A DNA stretch of 64,000 nucleotides from Roseomonas sp. (GCA_031180725.1 JAPSLO010000016.1:1-64000), one strand, 5' to 3'. Positions 1 through 8,601 are shown, counted from the first letter of the stretch. Program-made: numbers and translations. The notes: generated by a model not told the origin, from the sequence alone.

Positions 1-124
1 GGGCGGGGCTGCCGAGGTGGGGGCCGCGATGGAGGAGGGGGGCGAGGGCGGCCCATTCGGCATCGGACATGGGGGCCCAGTGCTGGCGGGGGAGGTGGCG
101 GAGGGGGAAGGGGCTGGGGGACAT
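1..124 (-). CDS. IS5-like transposase, N-terminal part, cut by the window edge
   Basis: An open minus-strand frame starts at an ATG at 124 and runs off the left edge, so only about 41 residues are visible. They read RHLPRQHWAPMSDAEWAALA and then a Leu/Pro-rich stretch, which resembles the N-terminal wing of IS5-group transposases (the D-x-x-W/F-x-x-L-x-P-x-L pattern). A second in-frame ATG at 70 (MSDAEW) could be the true start. I see no clear ribosome binding site before either ATG. No catalytic residue of the DDE domain is in view, so intactness cannot be judged. The assignment rests on a short motif only. Confidence 0.45.
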   Translation of the reverse strand, partial: MSPSPFPLRHLPRQHWAPMSDAEWAALAPLLHRGPHLGSPA

Positions 125-305
125 GGGGCGGCGGTCTCGGCGGGCGGGCCGGGGAGGATGGCAGGACGGCAGGCCGCTCTTCAAGGAATATATGCTTATG
201 GCCCCTCCTGGCCCAAGGGAGCCGTTCCGCCCGGTGCCGAGGCCGTGGCCACGAAGCGCGCCGTCCGGTGGGGACGGAATGTCAGCCTTCGCCCGAAGCG
301 GTCGT

Positions 306-1238
306 TCAGCCCAAGTCGAGCCCCTTGGCGTTCGGCCACACGCCTTCCGCGATCGTATTGGCCACGCAATCCCGCATGAGGTTGGCAAGGCGCGCGACCG
401 CATCCGATCCGGCGCGTCCCTTGGCGCGCGCGAGGTAGCGCTGGATCTGCAGCCCTGCGATCGGCACCGCCGTCAGCAGCCCGGCCGCCAGCTCCGCCCT
501 GGCCACGGCCGCGACGTCCACCATGGGGGCGACGCCGGCGAGAACGAGTTGCTTCCCGACAGCGGCGGTGTCGACCTGCGCCAATACATTGAAGGCCTGG
601 CCCGCCTGCGCCTGCGCGGCGACCAGCACGCGCTGCATCGGTCCATCCGGCGGGCCGGTCAGCACCAGCGGGATGCGCCCGAGCGCCGCCGCATCCAGCC
701 GATCCATCGCCAGGCGCGGATCGTCGCGCCGGCCGATGAGGCAGAGCGGCTCCTCCAGAAGCGCCGTCAGCAGGAAACGCGAAGGGTCGGTCGGGCCATT
801 GAGGATGGCGATGTCCACCCGTCCCTCATGGATCCAGGTTTCGAGCACGGGGCTCGCGGCCGTGGTAATCCTCAGCCGGACCCCGGGATAGCGCCGGAGG
901 CTCAAGGCAGCGAAGCGGCCGCCGAACAGCTCGGCGACGCTCGGCGAATAGCCGAGCGTGACGGTGCCCTGCGGCTCGCTCCGCTGCGAGCGGGCCTCGG
1001 TGGCGAGCGCCTCCGCCTCGGCCAGCAGCGCCTCGGCCCGGGCGAGCAGGACCTCGCCCTCCGCGGTCAGCGAGACCCCGCGGGCGTGGCGCTCCAGGAG
1101 CCGGACGCCGAGTTCGGTCTCCAACTTCGCGACCTGCCGGCTGAGCGCCGGCTGCGCCACATGCAGATCGGCGGCGGCACGGCCGAAATGCCGCCGGCGG
1201 CTGACCGCCGCGAAATAGCGAAGCTGGCGCAGTTCCAT
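306..1238 (-). CDS. LysR-type transcriptional regulator
   Basis: This is a 310-residue protein with the standard LysR layout. The N-terminal winged helix-turn-helix is at about residues 1-60 (MELRQLRYFAAV, then AADLHVAQPALSRQVAKLE), followed by a linker helix and a periplasmic-binding-protein-like effector domain from about 90. The frame stays open upstream, but MELRQLRYF is the family's usual beginning, so I take the ATG at 1238. The gene is divergent from the Bug receptor operon at 1378, and the 139-bp gap between them is rich in inverted repeats. It probably autoregulates and controls that operon; this is inference from the layout. The effector is unknown. Confidence 0.9.
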   Translation of the reverse strand: MELRQLRYFAAVSRRRHFGRAAADLHVAQPALSRQVAKLETELGVRLLERHARGVSLTAEGEVLLARAEALLAEAEALATEARSQRSEPQGTVTLGYSPSVAELFGGRFAALSLRRYPGVRLRITTAASPVLETWIHEGRVDIAILNGPTDPSRFLLTALLEEPLCLIGRRDDPRLAMDRLDAAALGRIPLVLTGPPDGPMQRVLVAAQAQAGQAFNVLAQVDTAAVGKQLVLAGVAPMVDVAAVARAELAAGLLTAVPIAGLQIQRYLARAKGRAGSDAVARLANLMRDCVANTIAEGVWPNAKGLDLG

Positions 1239-1377
1239 GCCATCGGCCCCTTGATGCCGATCCGGCATCGGGCCTTTCGCCCGATGATCTTGGACGGGAA
1301 CGTACGCCTTGCCCGATCCTGGGGCGAAAATGAAGCCGGTCGAGCAGTGCAGTCGGCCGGCACAGAGGAGATGGCCA
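1239..1377. promoter_or_regulatory. Divergent LysR/Bug control region with overlapping palindromes
   Basis: Directly upstream of the LysR start are two overlapping inverted repeats. One is GATGCC-N5-GGCATC at 1253-1269 and the other is CATCGGGC-CTTTC-GCCCGATG at 1266-1286. The second has an 8-bp perfect arm. Their place between divergent LysR and target genes fits LysR operator sites. The Bug gene has a GAGGAG ribosome binding site at 1365-1370. The operator role is inferred. Confidence 0.5.
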
Positions 1378-2433
1378 ATGGACGAGACGGCATGGCGTGA
1401 CCCCACTCTTCGCAATCCGGCATCAGCGACCTGGCGGAGGCGCGGGTCGGTCACACGCCGGCAGGTGTTCCTCGCACTGCCGGGCGTCCTCGGCGCCGGA
1501 GCGCTGGCGCGTCACGCCCTTGCCCAGGATGCCTGGCCCGCCCGCCCGATCAGCATCGTCGTGCCTGGCCCGCCGGGCGGGACCGGGGACGTGATCGCCC
1601 GCGCGATGATCCCGATCCTCACCCAGTCGCTCGGGCGCCCGCTGGTGGTGGACAACCGGCCAGGCGCGAATGGCGAAGTCGGAACGCGCTTCGTCGCACG
1701 CAGCGCGCCCGACGGCTACACGCTGCTGCTGGGCTCGATCGGCCACTTCGCCATCAACTTCGCCCTGCGGCCCAACCTCAGCTACGACCCGGTGCGCGAA
1801 TTCGATCCGGTGACGCTCGCCGCCACCACACCGAACGTGCTCGTCGTGAATCCGCGCACCGTCCCGGCCACCGACCTGCCGGGCTTCGTTGCGTGGCTGC
1901 GCAGCCGCGGCGACCGCGTCTCCTACGCCACCAGCGGCATCGGCTCCTCCGACCACCTGACGGCGGAGCTGTTCAAGTCGCTGACCGATACGAAGATGCA
2001 GCACGTGCCCTATCCAGGCGGGCCGCCGGCGCTGACCGACCTGATCGGCGGCAATATCGAGATGGCGTTCTTCAACCTCGGCAATGTGACGCCGCATGTG
2101 CGCGAGGGGCGCCTGCGGGCGATCCTGATCACCTCGCCCGAGCGCTCGAACCTGCTGCCGGATGTGCCCACGGGCGTTGAGCTGGGCCTGCGCGATCTGG
2201 TCGTGACCTCCTGGCAGGCCTTCGCCGTGCCGACGGGCACGCCGGCCCAGATCGTCGCGCGCCTGAACACCGAACTCGGCGCGGCGCTGCGCGACCCGAC
2301 CGTTGTCCGGCGCATGGGCGATCTCGGCTTCCGGATCGCCGCGAGCAGCCCGGAGGAGATGCGCAGCTTCCAGGTCGCGGAGATCCAGCGCTGGCGCAGG
2401 CTGATCGAGAGCCAGGGGATCCGGCCGGATTAG
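1378..2433 (+). CDS. Bug-family (TctC-type) tripartite tricarboxylate transporter substrate-binding protein
   Basis: This is a 351-residue exported binding protein. It has a twin-arginine-like leader (TRRQVF at about 26-31, hydrophobic stretch, cleavage near ALAQ at 47-50). The mature part begins WPARPISIVVPGPPGGTGD, the hallmark of the Bug/TctC fold, and carries the usual NRPGANG and SAPDGYTLL motifs. It probably binds a small carboxylate in the periplasm; the ligand cannot be read from sequence. The ATG at 1378 follows GAGGAG by seven bases. It is the first gene of an apparent operon with the GGCT-like and sulfatase genes (gaps of 5 and 4 bp). No TctA/TctB membrane partners are nearby. Confidence 0.92.
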   Translation: MDETAWRDPTLRNPASATWRRRGSVTRRQVFLALPGVLGAGALARHALAQDAWPARPISIVVPGPPGGTGDVIARAMIPILTQSLGRPLVVDNRPGANGEVGTRFVARSAPDGYTLLLGSIGHFAINFALRPNLSYDPVREFDPVTLAATTPNVLVVNPRTVPATDLPGFVAWLRSRGDRVSYATSGIGSSDHLTAELFKSLTDTKMQHVPYPGGPPALTDLIGGNIEMAFFNLGNVTPHVREGRLRAILITSPERSNLLPDVPTGVELGLRDLVVTSWQAFAVPTGTPAQIVARLNTELGAALRDPTVVRRMGDLGFRIAASSPEEMRSFQVAEIQRWRRLIESQGIRPD

Positions 2434-2438
2434 CGCGG

Positions 2439-2861
2439 ATGGCAATGGCGGACACAGACCGAGCCGGATCCGAGCTGCTGCTGGCCGTGGGCAACCACCT
2501 CGCCGGGCTTTCGCGGCACCACGAGCTGATGGAGCGCGGCGCGCTGCTGGTCGGGCTGGTACGGACGGTGGCTGCCTACCGCCTGCTCGCCCGCGGCGCG
2601 GCGCCGCCCTTCAATCCCGGCCTGGTCGAGGTTCCGGCCGGGAGGGGCGCCACCATCGCTGGCGAACTCTACTCGCTGCCATCCGAGGCGGTGGCGGAAC
2701 TCGCCGGACTGGTGCGGCCCCCGATCCGTCTCGGCCGCGTGCGGCTTGAAGACGGGCGGGAGGTGCACGGCTATCTCTGCGACCCCGAAGCCACCGCGAC
2801 GGGCCGGGACATCAGCCATCTTGGCGGCTGGCGCGCCTTCCTCGCCGCCGGCCCGGAGTGA
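2439..2861 (+). CDS. Gamma-glutamylcyclotransferase-like protein related to the allophanate hydrolase C-terminal domain
   Basis: This is a 140-residue protein. From residue 32 it reads GALLVGLVRTVAAYRLLA and then GRGATIAGELYSLPSEAVAE, which matches the AGT/GGCT-like beta-barrel seen as the C-terminal domain of allophanate hydrolase (AtzF) and as stand-alone proteins next to amidases and transporters. There is no amidase part here. It lies between the Bug receptor and the sulfatase with 5 and 4 bp spacing, so it is probably co-translated with them. Its substrate is unknown. The residues that would show cyclotransferase activity cannot be confirmed by eye. Confidence 0.6.
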   Translation: MAMADTDRAGSELLLAVGNHLAGLSRHHELMERGALLVGLVRTVAAYRLLARGAAPPFNPGLVEVPAGRGATIAGELYSLPSEAVAELAGLVRPPIRLGRVRLEDGREVHGYLCDPEATATGRDISHLGGWRAFLAAGPE

Positions 2862-2865
2862 TCAC

Positions 2866-4383
2866 ATGCGCGTCGTCTTTGTCCTCTTCGACAGCCTCAA
2901 CCGGCACATGCTGGGCTGCTATGGCGGCACGCGCGTGCCGACGCCGAATTTCGACCGGCTGGCCGCGCGCGCCGTGCGCTATGACAACCACCATGTCGGC
3001 AGCCTGCCCTGCATGCCGGCGCGGCGGGACATGCTGACCGGGCGCATGTCCTTCCTGCACCGCTCCTGGGGCCCGCTGGAGCCCTTCGACGACGCCTTCC
3101 CCGAGATCCTGGCGAAGCGGGCCGGCACCTACAGTCACCTGGTCACCGATCACTTCCATTACTGGGAGGATGGCGGCGCGACCTACCACACGCGCTATGA
3201 CAGCCACGAATTCATCCGCGGCCAGGAAGGGGATGCGTGGAAGGCGATGGTGCAGCCGCACTGGGAGAGGCTGCGCGAAATGTACCACGCGAAGCAGTTC
3301 AGCTCCGCCCGCCGTGACAAGCGCGCCCAGGACATCATCAATCGCGAGTTCATCAGGGAGGAGAAGGACTTCCCTTCCGCCCAGTGCATGGCGGCGGGGC
3401 TCGACTTCCTTGCGCGCAACGGCGGAGCCGACAACTGGCTGCTGCAGATCGAGACCTTCGACCCGCATGAGCCCTTCTACGCCCCGGCCCGCTTCCGCGA
3501 AGCCTTCCCGACCGACTATCGCGGGCCGGTTCTCGACTGGCCCCGCTATGGCCGCGTGGACGAGCTGCCGGAGGAATGCGAGGAGCTGCGCGCCAACTAC
3601 TACGCCACCGTCGCGCATTGCGACGAGCTGCTGGGCAGGCTGCTCGACGTCTTCGACGCGGGGGACCTGTGGAAGGACACCGCGCTCGTCGTCACGACCG
3701 ACCACGGCTTCCTGCTGGGCGAGCACGATTTCTGGGCCAAGAACCGCATGAACCTGTACCGGGAGGTCGAGCACATCCCGCTCCTGGTGCACGATCCGCG
3801 CGCGCCGGCGAGCCCGGGCGAGAACTGCAGCGCGCTGACCCAGACGACGGACCTCGCCGCGACCTTCCTTGACCTGTTCGACATCGCGCCCACGCCGCTG
3901 ATGGAGGGCGTTCCGCTGCGCTTGACGCGCCAGGGCCGTCATCGGCGCGAGGCCCTGATCTTCGGGTATTTCGGTGGCGCGGTGAACGTGACGGATGGGC
4001 GCTACACCTACCACCGCTTCCCGCCCGACCTGGGCAAGCAGGAGATCTACCAGTACACCGTCATGCCCACGCACATCATGATGCCCTTCTCGGTCGAGGA
4101 GCTGGCAGAGATGCGCATCGCCGGGCCGCTGCCCTTCACCAAGGGTGCCAAGGTGATGCAGGTGCCCGTGATCGAGCGCTCGCCGATGTTCAACCGCTAC
4201 GGCCCGGGCGCGCTGCTGGAGGGTGAGACGCGGCTCTACGACCTCGCCGCCGATCCCGGCCAGACAAGCCCGCTGCAGGACGTGGCGACGGAGGCGCGCA
4301 TGGTGGGGCTGATGCGGCGGCTGATCGCGGCGAACCACGCACCGCCCGAGGCCTTTGCGCGCCTTCAGCTGACGCCGCCCTGA
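2866..4383 (+). CDS. Cysteine-type sulfatase / phosphonate monoester hydrolase family protein
   Basis: This is a 505-residue alkaline-phosphatase-superfamily enzyme. The first strand MRVVFVLFDSLNRHMLGCYGG carries the metal-binding Asp. The C-x-P-x-R sulfatase signature is present at residues 49-53 (CMPAR), where Cys49 would be oxidised to formylglycine. A second metal site is at VVTTDHGFLLGEHDFWAKN (about 271-289). It would hydrolyse a sulfate ester or phosphonate mono/diester. There is no signal peptide, so it probably acts in the cytosol. The ATG at 2866 follows the previous stop by four bases; the open frame further upstream is a shadow of the preceding gene. No formylglycine-generating enzyme gene is in the window. 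Confidence 0.88.
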   Translation: MRVVFVLFDSLNRHMLGCYGGTRVPTPNFDRLAARAVRYDNHHVGSLPCMPARRDMLTGRMSFLHRSWGPLEPFDDAFPEILAKRAGTYSHLVTDHFHYWEDGGATYHTRYDSHEFIRGQEGDAWKAMVQPHWERLREMYHAKQFSSARRDKRAQDIINREFIREEKDFPSAQCMAAGLDFLARNGGADNWLLQIETFDPHEPFYAPARFREAFPTDYRGPVLDWPRYGRVDELPEECEELRANYYATVAHCDELLGRLLDVFDAGDLWKDTALVVTTDHGFLLGEHDFWAKNRMNLYREVEHIPLLVHDPRAPASPGENCSALTQTTDLAATFLDLFDIAPTPLMEGVPLRLTRQGRHRREALIFGYFGGAVNVTDGRYTYHRFPPDLGKQEIYQYTVMPTHIMMPFSVEELAEMRIAGPLPFTKGAKVMQVPVIERSPMFNRYGPGALLEGETRLYDLAADPGQTSPLQDVATEARMVGLMRRLIAANHAPPEAFARLQLTPP

Positions 4384-4626
4384 CGGGCTCGTCGCACCGC
4401 CGTCCGGAGCCTCATTTGGGCTGCCTTGGCGAACTGGTGACTGCACGCAGGCGATGGGCGCCCCGATTGCGCGTGCAACCGGGTCCAGGTGCAGCGGGGC
4501 TCGCGCTTCATCCAGGCGGGTCGAGGAACTGGAAATCGGTCGCGTGCATCCGCCTTTCCCGGCCACCCACGGCCCGTTCGGGCGGCGGCGGGCCGGGATG
4601 TGGCGTAGGGCGCGCGCCGCGGGCGC

Positions 4627-5067
4627 TCAGGGCGAGGCGAAGCGCCGGGTCAGGGCGAGGCCGTCGCGCAGGTTCAGGCCCATCAGCGTGAGATTCACGG
4701 CGCCGGCCAGAAGCTCGATCCCCTGCACGAGGGCGAAGGCGCCCCCGAAGTCTCCCGCCGCGGCGCGGGCCTGAAGGAAGATGGCGCAGGGCACCAGCAC
4801 GAGCAGGCCATTGAGCGCGATGAAGGGCATGCGCCGGCGCTTGGCCGCGATGCGCGGACTGGTGGAGCGAGGCGCCATGCGGAAGCCCGTCGCGCCGGTG
4901 ATCGCCAGCGTGGGCACGAGAAGGAGCAGGCCCCACAGGATCGCGGTCTTCACCGCGAGGATCGTGGCGGGGCCGCCGAATGCCTCCGCAGCGACGGTGG
5001 AGAACCAGAAGGTCGCGATGATCGCCAGGCCGAGGATGCCGGCGATGGGGTGCAGGATGCGGGTCAT
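4627..5067 (-). CDS. Small four-helix membrane protein coupled to marR
   Basis: This is a 146-residue protein of unknown function with about four predicted membrane helices: residues about 7-27 (IAGILGLAIIATFWF), 36-60, 84-103 and 116-136. A basic loop (RIAAKRRRM) lies in the middle. Its ATG overlaps the stop of the MarR gene in an ATGA (5064-5067), so the two are translationally coupled. The MarR protein probably represses both. The 243-bp stretch downstream, to the sulfatase stop at 4383, holds no gene that I can support. Confidence 0.7.
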   Translation of the reverse strand: MTRILHPIAGILGLAIIATFWFSTVAAEAFGGPATILAVKTAILWGLLLLVPTLAITGATGFRMAPRSTSPRIAAKRRRMPFIALNGLLVLVPCAIFLQARAAAGDFGGAFALVQGIELLAGAVNLTLMGLNLRDGLALTRRFASP

Positions 5068-5540
5068 GCCGCTTCCTCCTCTCGTGCTTGGGCCTGGTGG
5101 AGGTGCTCGCGGGCGGCGCACAGGACCTCCGCGGCGCGCGCGACATCCTCGGCGCCCAGTGCCGCCGCCAGCGCATCCGCGAGGACGAGCCAGCGCCGGC
5201 TCGCCTCGGCGAACAGCGCCTCGCCGCGCTCGGTGAGCTGGACGAGCTTGGCGCGGCGATGGTGCGGGTTGGGCGCGAAGCGAAGGATGCCCTCGGCGGC
5301 GAGTTCGTCGACGATGCGCTGCACCGACTGGCGCACGAGGCCCATGTTGCGGGCGATGCCGGCGACCGGCTGACCACCGCAGGCCTCGGCCACCGCGCCC
5401 ATGACCTGCCAGCGCGCGCTGGTCAGGCCGAGCGGGGCGACCAGGGCGTCGCCTGTGGCGATCAGGGCGCCGTTGAGCCGGAACACCTCGAGGGCGAGGC
5501 GGCTGGCGGGATGGGCAAAGGCATCCGGGTTCTCGGGCAT
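5064..5540 (-). CDS. MarR-family transcriptional regulator
   Basis: This is a 158-residue MarR/DUF24-like winged-helix dimer. The recognition region reads GIARNMGLVRQSVQRIVDEL (about 80-99), followed by the wing NPHHRRAKLVQLTERGEAL. It is the first gene of a two-gene unit with the membrane protein at 4627. A palindrome (CTGTC-N5-GACAG) lies 13 bp upstream of its ATG, which is a likely autoregulatory operator. The ligand is unknown. Confidence 0.88.
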   Translation of the reverse strand: MPENPDAFAHPASRLALEVFRLNGALIATGDALVAPLGLTSARWQVMGAVAEACGGQPVAGIARNMGLVRQSVQRIVDELAAEGILRFAPNPHHRRAKLVQLTERGEALFAEASRRWLVLADALAAALGAEDVARAAEVLCAAREHLHQAQAREEEAA

Positions 5541-5552
5541 TATGACTGTATG

Positions 5553-5578
5553 CTGTCAAATCGACAGCCTGATGTCAA
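5553..5578 (-). promoter_or_regulatory. Probable MarR operator overlapping a -35-like element
   Basis: The perfect inverted repeat CTGTC-AAATC-GACAG is at 5553-5567. On the minus strand a TTGACA hexamer is formed by 5573-5578 and another by 5554-5559, overlapping the palindrome. A repressor bound here would block the marR promoter. The operator role is inferred from position and symmetry. Confidence 0.5.
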
Positions 5579-5758
5579 GCCTCAAATCGGGCGATGCCTT
5601 GGCCTGCTCAAAACCCTCCGGCTCTCACAGGGGGCGGCGATCGTGCCTCGCGGCGGCGTGACGGCATGGCGCGGCGGCAGCCGGCGGCCGGCGCGCCCTT
5701 GGCCAGCGCGCCGCACACGCCAGTGCGTTCCCGGCGTCTCCGCCGGGACGATCCGCCG

Positions 5759-6409
5759 CTATCGGGACTGGGGCGCAGCTTCCAACTGGCGCTTCAGGCG
5801 CTCGTTCTCCTCGCGCAGAGCCGCAACTTCCTGCCGGATCGGCGCGAGTGCGTCCGCGATCTCGGCCTCCGTGAAGCGCGGCGTGATGTGTTGCGGGCAG
5901 TTCCAGTCGAAGGCTTCGACCGTGATCAGCACGGCCCGCTCGATCCGGGCGGGGTAGCCCGGCATGGCAAGCGTCCTCGCCAGGTCCGGCTCGTCCTGGG
6001 CATCGAGGACCTGCATGCGCCCGAAGATCTTCAGACGCCGTTGGTGCGCGTAGTCCATGAGGAAGAGCGAGACGCGGTCATTCCCGGCGACATTGCCCAC
6101 CGACAGGTACTGCCGATTGCCCCGGAAATCCGCGAAGCCCAGCCTGTGTTCGTCGAGGACGCGAAGGAACCCCGCCGGTCCGCCCCGGAACTGCACATAG
6201 GGCCAGCCCGTGCTGGAGACGGTCGCGAGATAGAAGCCGTCGCGCCTTGAGATGAACTCCATCTCGGCTGGTCCGAGCCGGTCGTTCCGGACTTCATCGC
6301 CTGCGCCGAGCGTGCCGTCGAGCCGGGCGTACTGGGCGGCGCTGCCATGGCGCTCGCGCACCGCCTTCACGGAAGGCGTCGACGCAATCTCCAGGTATCT
6401 GTGCAGCAC
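5759..6409 (-). CDS. Pyridoxamine 5'-phosphate oxidase-like flavin/nucleotide-binding protein
   Basis: This is a 216-residue protein. Its central part has the split-barrel PPOX signature: FISRRDGFYLATVSSTGWPY and then the FRGGPAGFLRVLD region, with GNRQYLSVGNVAGNDRVSLF. Related proteins bind FMN or F420 and reduce small substrates. The C-terminus is a short coiled coil (EVAALREENERLKRQLE). I choose the GTG at 6409 because AGGAGG sits five bases upstream; the ATGs further upstream are inside the neighbouring gene. It lies 53 bp downstream of the MBL-fold gene on the same strand, so co-transcription is likely. The substrate is unknown. Confidence 0.8.
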   Translation of the reverse strand: MLHRYLEIASTPSVKAVRERHGSAAQYARLDGTLGAGDEVRNDRLGPAEMEFISRRDGFYLATVSSTGWPYVQFRGGPAGFLRVLDEHRLGFADFRGNRQYLSVGNVAGNDRVSLFLMDYAHQRRLKIFGRMQVLDAQDEPDLARTLAMPGYPARIERAVLITVEAFDWNCPQHITPRFTEAEIADALAPIRQEVAALREENERLKRQLEAAPQSR

Positions 6410-6462
6410 GGATGCCTCCTGTGGCTGGAGCCGGGGATGCCGGCTCCGGCGCTCTGCCTGGC

Positions 6463-7434
6463 CTAGTTCTGGAAGGCCCAGTCGGCCGGCGCCCAGCGCA
6501 GCCGGCCACCCTCGGAAAGGACGCGCCCGAGACCCGGGAAGGGCATATGCGTGGCCGCGATCAGCGCCCCTTCCTCGGCCGCCCGCGGGAAGAACCGCGC
6601 GCGCATCGCCTGGGCGGCGGCCCGGTCCTGCTCGAAGAGGAAGGCGACGTCCGTCGCCTGCGGATGCACGACGGGGAAGAGCATGTCCGAGACCATGACG
6701 AGGCTTTGGCCCGCATCCTCGATGCGCACGCCGATATGGCCTGGCGTATGGCCCGTCAGGTCCAGGATGGAGACGCCGCGCGTGATCTGGCGCTCTCCAT
6801 CGATGGCCTGCAGCCGCGGACAAAGGCGCACCACCTCGGCCGAGAGGCGAAAGCTGGTCTCCAGATAGTCAGGCGCCGCGGCGCGCTTTGCCGGATCAGT
6901 CCAATGGGCGACGTCGCGGCGGTCGATATAGACCTCGGCATTGGGGAAGTTGTTCTGCCCGCCCGCCACCAGCCCGCCCAGGTGATCCTGGTGCATATGG
7001 GTGACGATCACCGCATCGATCTGGTCGCGGCGCAGGCCAAGCGCGGCCAGCGCCTGTGGAAGCCGGCCCGACTGGCCCAGTGATCCCGCCGGGCCCGCGT
7101 CGATCAGGATCCGGCGCTCGCCGTCCTCGACCAGGTACTGGTTGAACAGGAAGCGGATACCGGACGGCCGCGCCGTGAACTGCGCCTTCGCGGCCTGCTC
7201 GACCTGCTCGGCCGTGCGGCCCGGGAAATACGAGAACGGCATGTCGGCATAGCCATCGCTGAGGGCCGTCACGGTGAATCGGCCGATGCTGACCTGCGCG
7301 AGAGGTGTCACGGCCCTTGCCGCGGGCGGGGCCGAAGCAGTGCCAGCAGCCCTGGTCGCGCGGGGGACCGTGCCCGTGGCGAGGGCCGCGGCGGAAAGGC
7401 CGAGGGTCAGGGCGCGGCGGGACAGAGCGGTCAT
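6463..7434 (-). CDS. Exported metallo-beta-lactamase-fold hydrolase
   Basis: This is a 323-residue MBL-fold protein with a Tat-like leader (LSRRALTLGLSAAALA). The metal motif VTHMHQDHLGGL (HxHxDH) is at about 146-157. Further ligands are at GHTPGH and at the ATHMPFPG region near the C-terminus. This resembles the quinoprotein/AHL-lactonase-like MBL group. The ATG at 7434 has AAGGAG six bases upstream. It is divergent from the LysR gene at 7579 and is followed by the PPOX-like gene. A periplasmic lactone or ester hydrolase is plausible, but the substrate cannot be told. GGTCC-N7-GGACC at 7461-7477 is a candidate operator. Confidence 0.85.
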   Translation of the reverse strand: MTALSRRALTLGLSAAALATGTVPRATRAAGTASAPPAARAVTPLAQVSIGRFTVTALSDGYADMPFSYFPGRTAEQVEQAAKAQFTARPSGIRFLFNQYLVEDGERRILIDAGPAGSLGQSGRLPQALAALGLRRDQIDAVIVTHMHQDHLGGLVAGGQNNFPNAEVYIDRRDVAHWTDPAKRAAAPDYLETSFRLSAEVVRLCPRLQAIDGERQITRGVSILDLTGHTPGHIGVRIEDAGQSLVMVSDMLFPVVHPQATDVAFLFEQDRAAAQAMRARFFPRAAEEGALIAATHMPFPGLGRVLSEGGRLRWAPADWAFQN

Positions 7435-7578
7435 GGCAAGCTCCTTCAGACGGCCGGGGCGGTCCATGGTTTGGACCTGGCGGCGGTGCCGCATCCGGCT
7501 GTCAGTGGGTAGATCCTCCAATCCTCGCCCGGTATCCTGCGATTTCGGGATCACCCCTCCCGTTTTCCGGAAGGCACG

Positions 7579-8481
7579 ATGGACCGCTTCGACGCCATGT
7601 CCGTCCTTCTCGCCGCGGTCGAGGAGGGCAGCCTTTCAGCCGCGTCGCGACGCCTGCGCCTGCCGCTCTCCACGGTCAGCCGCAAGGTGGCCGACCTGGA
7701 GAAGCACCTGCGCACCCAGCTTCTGATCCGCACCAGCCGGCAGATCGAGCTCACCGATGCGGGGCGTGCCTATGTCGCCGCCTCGCGGCGCATATTGGAG
7801 CAGGTCGAGGAAGCCGAGCGCGAGGCGGCAGGCGAATACAGCGAGCCGCGCGGCGCCTTGCACATCACCGCGCCGGTGGTCTTCGGCCGCCGGTACGTCC
7901 TTCCCATCGTGCTCGGCTTCCTCGCACGGCACGGTGAGATCACGCCCCGGCTCTTTCTGGCGGACCGGCAGGTCAACATGGCCACGGAGCACATCGACCT
8001 GGCCGTGCGCATCGGACATCTGGAGGACGGCGGCCTTGTCGCGACGAGGGTCGGCGCCGTCCGCCGGGTGATCTGCGCGAGCCCCGCCTATCTCGCCCGG
8101 CGCGGCACGCCGCAAAGGCCGGAGGACCTGGCAAGCCACGACGGCATCGCCTTCAGCGGCTTCCCCGGCGCGCCGGAATGGCGCTACCGACGGGACAGCG
8201 CGGCCTTTGCCGTCGAGCCGCGGACGCGGCTTGCGGTCAATTCCACGGAAGCCGCCATCGATGCGGCACTGGCCGGCATCGGCATCATCCGGGTGCTTTC
8301 CTATCAGGTCGCGGAGGAGCTGCGCGCCGGCCGCTTGCAGGCGATCCTGGAGGCTTTTGCGCCGGAGCCGATGCCGGTCAGCCTCGTCTATCCCCATGCG
8401 GGTCTTCTGCCGCTGAAGGTTCGAAGCTTCCTGAACTGGGCAGCGCCGCGCCTGCGGGCCCGTCTGGCGGACCAGACGTAA
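7579..8481 (+). CDS. LysR-type transcriptional regulator
   Basis: This is a 300-residue LysR protein. The HTH is RFDAMSVLLAAVEEGSLSAA and then LPLSTVSRKVADLE, at residues 3-46, and the effector domain starts at about 88 (GALHITAPVVFGRRYVLPIV). The GALHITAP form with a conserved first domain is typical of the CrgA/DmlR-like LysR subgroup. The ribosome binding site GGAAGG precedes the ATG. It is divergent from the MBL-fold gene, which it probably controls. Confidence 0.9.
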   Translation: MDRFDAMSVLLAAVEEGSLSAASRRLRLPLSTVSRKVADLEKHLRTQLLIRTSRQIELTDAGRAYVAASRRILEQVEEAEREAAGEYSEPRGALHITAPVVFGRRYVLPIVLGFLARHGEITPRLFLADRQVNMATEHIDLAVRIGHLEDGGLVATRVGAVRRVICASPAYLARRGTPQRPEDLASHDGIAFSGFPGAPEWRYRRDSAAFAVEPRTRLAVNSTEAAIDAALAGIGIIRVLSYQVAEELRAGRLQAILEAFAPEPMPVSLVYPHAGLLPLKVRSFLNWAAPRLRARLADQT

Positions 8482-8493
8482 GGCCGGGTAAGG

Positions 8494-8517
8494 CAGCGGC
8501 CCGATCGCGGGCCGCTG
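8494..8517. terminator. Strong hairpin between convergent genes
   Basis: A perfect 10-bp stem, CAGCGGCCCG / CGGGCCGCTG, has an ATCG loop. It lies 12 bp after the LysR stop (8481) and 85 bp beyond the permease stop (8602) of the opposing operon. There is no clear U-tract on either side, so it may act as a bidirectional or Rho-assisted end. Confidence 0.5.
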
Positions 8518-8601
8518 TCCTTCAGCCCGGCACACGATCCGGCGAAACGCTCCTCGCGCAGGGCATGCCGCTGGTGTCGGCCGTGGCGCCCCGCGCCGGG
8601 A

